NCBI GenBank assembly: GCA_937889225.1
Contig: CALAST010000100.1
Span: 1-11,903 of the forward strand
Length of the DNA stretch: 11,903 nucleotides
Direction: 5' to 3'
DNA from: an uncultured Lachnobacterium sp.
GTDB taxonomy: Bacteria > Bacillota > Clostridia > Lachnospirales > Lachnospiraceae
The notes beneath the pieces were generated by a model. It searched no databases, had not been told where the DNA came from, and saw nothing but the letters and a program-made list of their open reading frames with translations. Below are positions 11,519 through 11,903 of this stretch, one piece after another; position 1 is the stretch's first letter, and each line of letters opens with the position of its first letter. The position numbers and the translations under genes were made by a program.

Positions 11519-11535
11519 TCAACATCAGAATCTCC

Positions 11536-11712
11536 TCATAAGTGACAGTCGGGTTCTGCCCACATTGGAATTGCACCATCATTTGCTAACATGACCGTTT
11601 TACCGGAAGTATCATTATTACAAGATTGTATTATCACCCTATGTTTCCCAAACACTCTACAACACGAATAGAATCGCTCCAGTCTTTCATTTAAGTAAAA
11701 GGTTTCTGTTAT
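11536..11712 (-). pseudogene. C-terminal fragment of an unrecognised protein
   Basis: The frame is open for 58 codons after a TAA and has no upstream start. It reads TFYLNERLERFYSCCRVFGK, then HRVIIQSCNNDTSGKTVM and LANDGAIPMWAEPDCHL, ending in TGA. The sequence is clearly protein-like, and the ending NNDTSGKTVMLANDG looks conserved in style, but I cannot name a family. It is probably the tail of a decayed element gene upstream of the excision module. Confidence 0.4.
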
Positions 11713-11903
11713 TTATAAATGAATAACCTTTATGGCGTATCTGCTGTTTGGCTCCACAATCTCTCACGTCCTATGAGGAGTAAATTTTCAATTGTCAACG
11801 AATCATGAAAGTTTATCACAGCCTATAATGAAAATGGGAAGCTGTACTCTTTATAAATTCCTTTTTTCCATTTAAAATGAATTTAGACAGGATAAAGTTT
11901 GGT
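11713..11903. other. No recognisable gene
   Basis: Both strands carry frequent stops. A minus-strand TTGACA occurs near 11795-11800 without a matching -10 box. A weak AAAGG...CCTTT inverted repeat spans about 11698-11731. Nothing else is supported. Confidence 0.4.

Noticed and set aside
11634..11690. Minus-strand 18-codon ORF (MKDWSDSIRVVECLGNIG), possible leader peptide
   Set aside because: It is an alternative frame of the longer protein-like fragment at 11536-11712 and has no ribosome binding site.
1..11903. tRNA or rRNA genes
   Set aside because: No cloverleaf-like GGTTCGAAT/C T-arm with paired acceptor ends was seen on either strand, and no rRNA-like GC-rich blocks occur.

Overview
The window is AT-rich and Gram-positive in style: strong AGGAGG-type ribosome binding sites, TTGACA/TATAAT promoters, mostly TAA stops. 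Its gene families (Tn916-type tyrosine integrases, a DUF6462-like excisionase, DUF6017-type replication protein pieces, small XRE and ribbon-helix-helix regulators, a YafQ toxin-antitoxin pair, an IS200/IS605 element) point to a gut Clostridia genome, most likely Lachnospiraceae. This taxonomic guess is an inference. Everything visible is accessory DNA: at least two decayed integrative elements side by side or nested, plus an insertion sequence and a broken defence-like cargo.

Region by region. 1-818 (minus) is the tnpA-bearing end of an IS200/IS605 element; its tnpA carries an in-frame TGA and its tnpB runs off the window. It has inserted into the second gene (804-1142) of a two-gene unit whose first gene (1108-2244) encodes an AAA/ABC-type ATPase. 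The pair resembles RloA/RloB, AbiL or PARIS-like systems, so this looks like a defence cassette killed by an IS. 2482-4155 is a scrap zone: two tiny ORFs, two out-of-frame copies of a DUF6017 segment, and integrase 1 cut off before its catalytic HxxR and tyrosine. 4168-5395 is the control module of that element: an HTH (excisionase-like) gene, an unknown small gene, a phage-gene fragment, a consensus leftward promoter with a palindrome between its boxes, and a divergent Cro-like regulator. 5474-5998 is a complete YafQ-type toxin-antitoxin operon with a terminator.

6015-6544 is an RHH regulator preceded by three 16-bp repeats at an exact 23-bp pitch. 6592-7889 (minus) holds a short fragment, a cysteine-containing small protein and a sigma-factor-like gene with a one-base frameshift. 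7944-8131 is the most structured non-coding stretch: three palindromes in a row, then eight short motifs on a 16-bp repeat period, next to an HTH replication-type gene. It is a candidate replication origin or a large operator. 8423-9373 contains a small HTH gene with an early TGA, divergent overlapping promoters sharing a palindrome, and an XRE-family repressor with its terminator.

9379-11408 is a second integration module: a leftward terminator, a cluster of AGTCC repeats resembling integrase arm sites, integrase 2 (all catalytic residues present but split by a one-base deletion), an RHH regulator with an inverted-repeat operator over its promoter, and a DUF6462-like gene. 11482-11903 has a strong hairpin and one unrecognised gene fragment.

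Taken together, the regulators, TA pair, ATPase and small genes look intact, but both integrases, the replication protein, the sigma factor, the transposase and the nuclease partner are damaged. The region therefore looks like an immobilised island kept in place while its mobility genes decay. No search could be run; family names rest on motif recognition.
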